Part shown: in pieces, positions 63,081 through 64,000 of the stretch
Layout of the letters: each line of letters opens with the position of its first letter
How positions within the stretch are numbered: the stretch's first letter is position 1
Source of the DNA: JAGVSR01 sp963825555
GTDB taxonomy: Bacteria > Pseudomonadota > Alphaproteobacteria > Rhizobiales > Hyphomicrobiaceae
Direction: 5' to 3'
NCBI GenBank assembly: GCA_963825555.1
Contig: CAWGTZ010000029.1
Location: 1 to 64,000, forward strand
DNA length: 64,000 nt
Notes under the pieces: model-generated
Told to the model about the DNA's origin: nothing
What the model saw: the letters and a program-made list of their open reading frames with translations, nothing else
Databases searched by the model: none
Translations under genes and position numbers: made by a program

Positions 63081-63581
63081 ATGCTCGACCGACGTAAATT
63101 CACTGCCGCCGGCCTCAGCCTCACCGCCGCCGCCGGATTTTTCGGGGTCGCAGGCAGAACGCACGCTGCAAGTGACAAGGAGACCTTCGAAGTGACGAAG
63201 ACAGACGCAGAATGGAAAGAGATCCTGACCGAGGAGCAGCACTACGTGTTGCGCAAGCACGGTACGGAGCGCGCCGGCAGCAGTCATCTGAACAAGACTT
63301 ACGAGCCCGGCACCTATCTCTGCGCCGGCTGCAGCCAGCCCCTCTTCACCTCGGAAACAAAGTATGACAGCGGCACGGGTTGGCCGAGTTTCTTCCAGCC
63401 GATCGAAAATGCCGTCGGGTCCTCGACCGACTTCAAGCTCATCTACCCGCGCACAGAGATCCACTGCAGCCGCTGCGGAGGACATCTGGGCCATGTGTTC
63501 AATGATGGGCCTGCCCCGACTGGTAAGCGCTACTGCATGAACGGCGTGGCGCTGAAGTTCGTGCCGCGTGAAGGCAGTTGA
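63081..63581 (+). CDS. msrB: peptide-methionine (R)-S-oxide reductase, exported
   Basis: Reduces the R isomer of methionine sulfoxide in proteins. The 166-aa enzyme begins with a Tat-like signal (LDRRKFTAAGLSLTAAAGFF, twin Arg at residues 4-5), cleaved near residue 30, so it acts in the periplasm. The zinc ligands are C81/C84 (YLCAGCSQPL) and C129/C132 (HCSRCGGHLGHVF); the catalytic cysteine is C152 in RYCMNG. The ATG at 63081 has AGGAGCC upstream. It is followed after 19 bases by an exported msrA, so the pair repairs envelope proteins. Confidence 0.95.
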   Translation: MLDRRKFTAAGLSLTAAAGFFGVAGRTHAASDKETFEVTKTDAEWKEILTEEQHYVLRKHGTERAGSSHLNKTYEPGTYLCAGCSQPLFTSETKYDSGTGWPSFFQPIENAVGSSTDFKLIYPRTEIHCSRCGGHLGHVFNDGPAPTGKRYCMNGVALKFVPREGS

Positions 63582-63600
63582 TAGCGCAGGAGCAGATCCC

Positions 63601-64000
63601 ATGCTGAATGGCGCACTGCGTTCCCTGAAGGCCGCCATCTGGCCGTTTGTTATGTCGGCGGTCATTTCGGTCGCCCTGCTGCCGGTATCCGCCCGCGGCG
63701 GGGATCCCGCCCCGGGCGGCCTGCAGGAAGCGATCTTCGCTGCTGGCTGCTTCTGGTGCGTTGAAAAGGATTTCGACCAGGTGGACGGCGTGGTCGAGAC
63801 GATCTCGGGCTACACGGGCGGGCGCACGCCCAACCCCACCTACGAGACGGTGGGCACTGGCCGCACGGGACACGTTGAAGCGCTTCTGGTGCGCTTCGAT
63901 CCCAAGCGGGTCACATACGACGCCCTGCTGGACCACTATTGGAAGAATGTGGATCTGCTCGACGGTGGCGGACAGTTCTGCGATCGCGGCAACGAGTACA
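63601..64000 (+). CDS. msrA: peptide-methionine (S)-S-oxide reductase, exported (partial)
   Basis: Reduces the S isomer of methionine sulfoxide. Only the first 133 codons are in the window. N-terminal signal (AAIWPFVMSAVISVALLPVS), then the catalytic AAGCFWCVEKDFDQVDGVVE (GCFWC, nucleophile C50), GYTGGRTPNPTYETVGTG with RTGHVEALLV, and the LLDHYWKNVDLLDGGGQFCD region up to NEY. The ATG at 63601 has AGGAG ten bases upstream. The recycling cysteines would lie beyond the window edge. Confidence 0.93.
   Translation, partial: MLNGALRSLKAAIWPFVMSAVISVALLPVSARGGDPAPGGLQEAIFAAGCFWCVEKDFDQVDGVVETISGYTGGRTPNPTYETVGTGRTGHVEALLVRFDPKRVTYDALLDHYWKNVDLLDGGGQFCDRGNEY

Overview
The window is a high-GC alphaproteobacterial chromosome segment, most likely from the order Hyphomicrobiales (Rhizobiales). 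The reasons are the class-typical gene set: DUF2865 protein, an Atm1-type exporter, class II DAHP synthase, a DUF6600-type WP-rich exported protein, LysM protein with an Ig-like front module, phasin, MeaB and an exported MsrB/MsrA pair. The family cannot be fixed from sequence alone. About 60 protein genes, one tRNA, several intrinsic terminators and one small repeat family are supported.

Positions 1-6726 are an accessory, gene-poor, decayed region that ends at the 3' end of a tRNA-Lys(CTT) gene (6727-6802, minus). It holds a tyrosine recombinase broken by a single-base frameshift, two further shreds of recombinase 3' ends, a CsbD-family stress protein, a divergent S-adenosylmethionine-decarboxylase-like protein, a phasin, several unrecognised small genes and three copies of a 26-bp interrupted palindrome. 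This looks like the wreck of one or more integrated elements.

From 6964 on the sequence is dense core chromosome. 6964-12547 is the complete elongasome operon read leftwards (mreB-mreC-mreD-mrdA-rodA). leuA (12817-14397), ilvC (19355-20374), the ilvB / exported-protein / ilvN cluster (21259-24130) and cimA (39055-40665) together cover much of branched-chain amino acid synthesis, including a citramalate route to isoleucine. Between them lie cytochrome b561, a PhzF-Nudix-pentameric ligand-gated channel group, and miaA/serB diverging from each other.

26284-45618 carries a Ca2+/Na+-type antiporter, an Atm1-like ABC exporter, LysM and DUF6600 envelope proteins, a LOG-family protein, an M48 protease, meaB, a DUF2946 / Met-His-rich outer-membrane pair that suggests metal handling, a pentapeptide-repeat protein and a tightly overlapping operon cysS - microprotein - GNAT - microprotein - cimA. 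The two microproteins (41 and 43 aa, one membrane helix each) are very short and easily missed by gene callers. DUF2865 and gltX converge and overlap.

45710-64000 holds nadE, an APC permease, aroG (class II), YceI, an SDR, gor, a DUF2059 protein, rpiA, gph, topA, an unrecognised 233-aa gene, an RlpA-like protein, a CinA-N-type protein, sfsA, and an exported msrB-msrA pair (msrA runs off the window edge). Together with gor this gives a thiol/methionine redox-repair theme on the right. No CRISPR array, rRNA operon, intact insertion sequence or intact prophage was seen.
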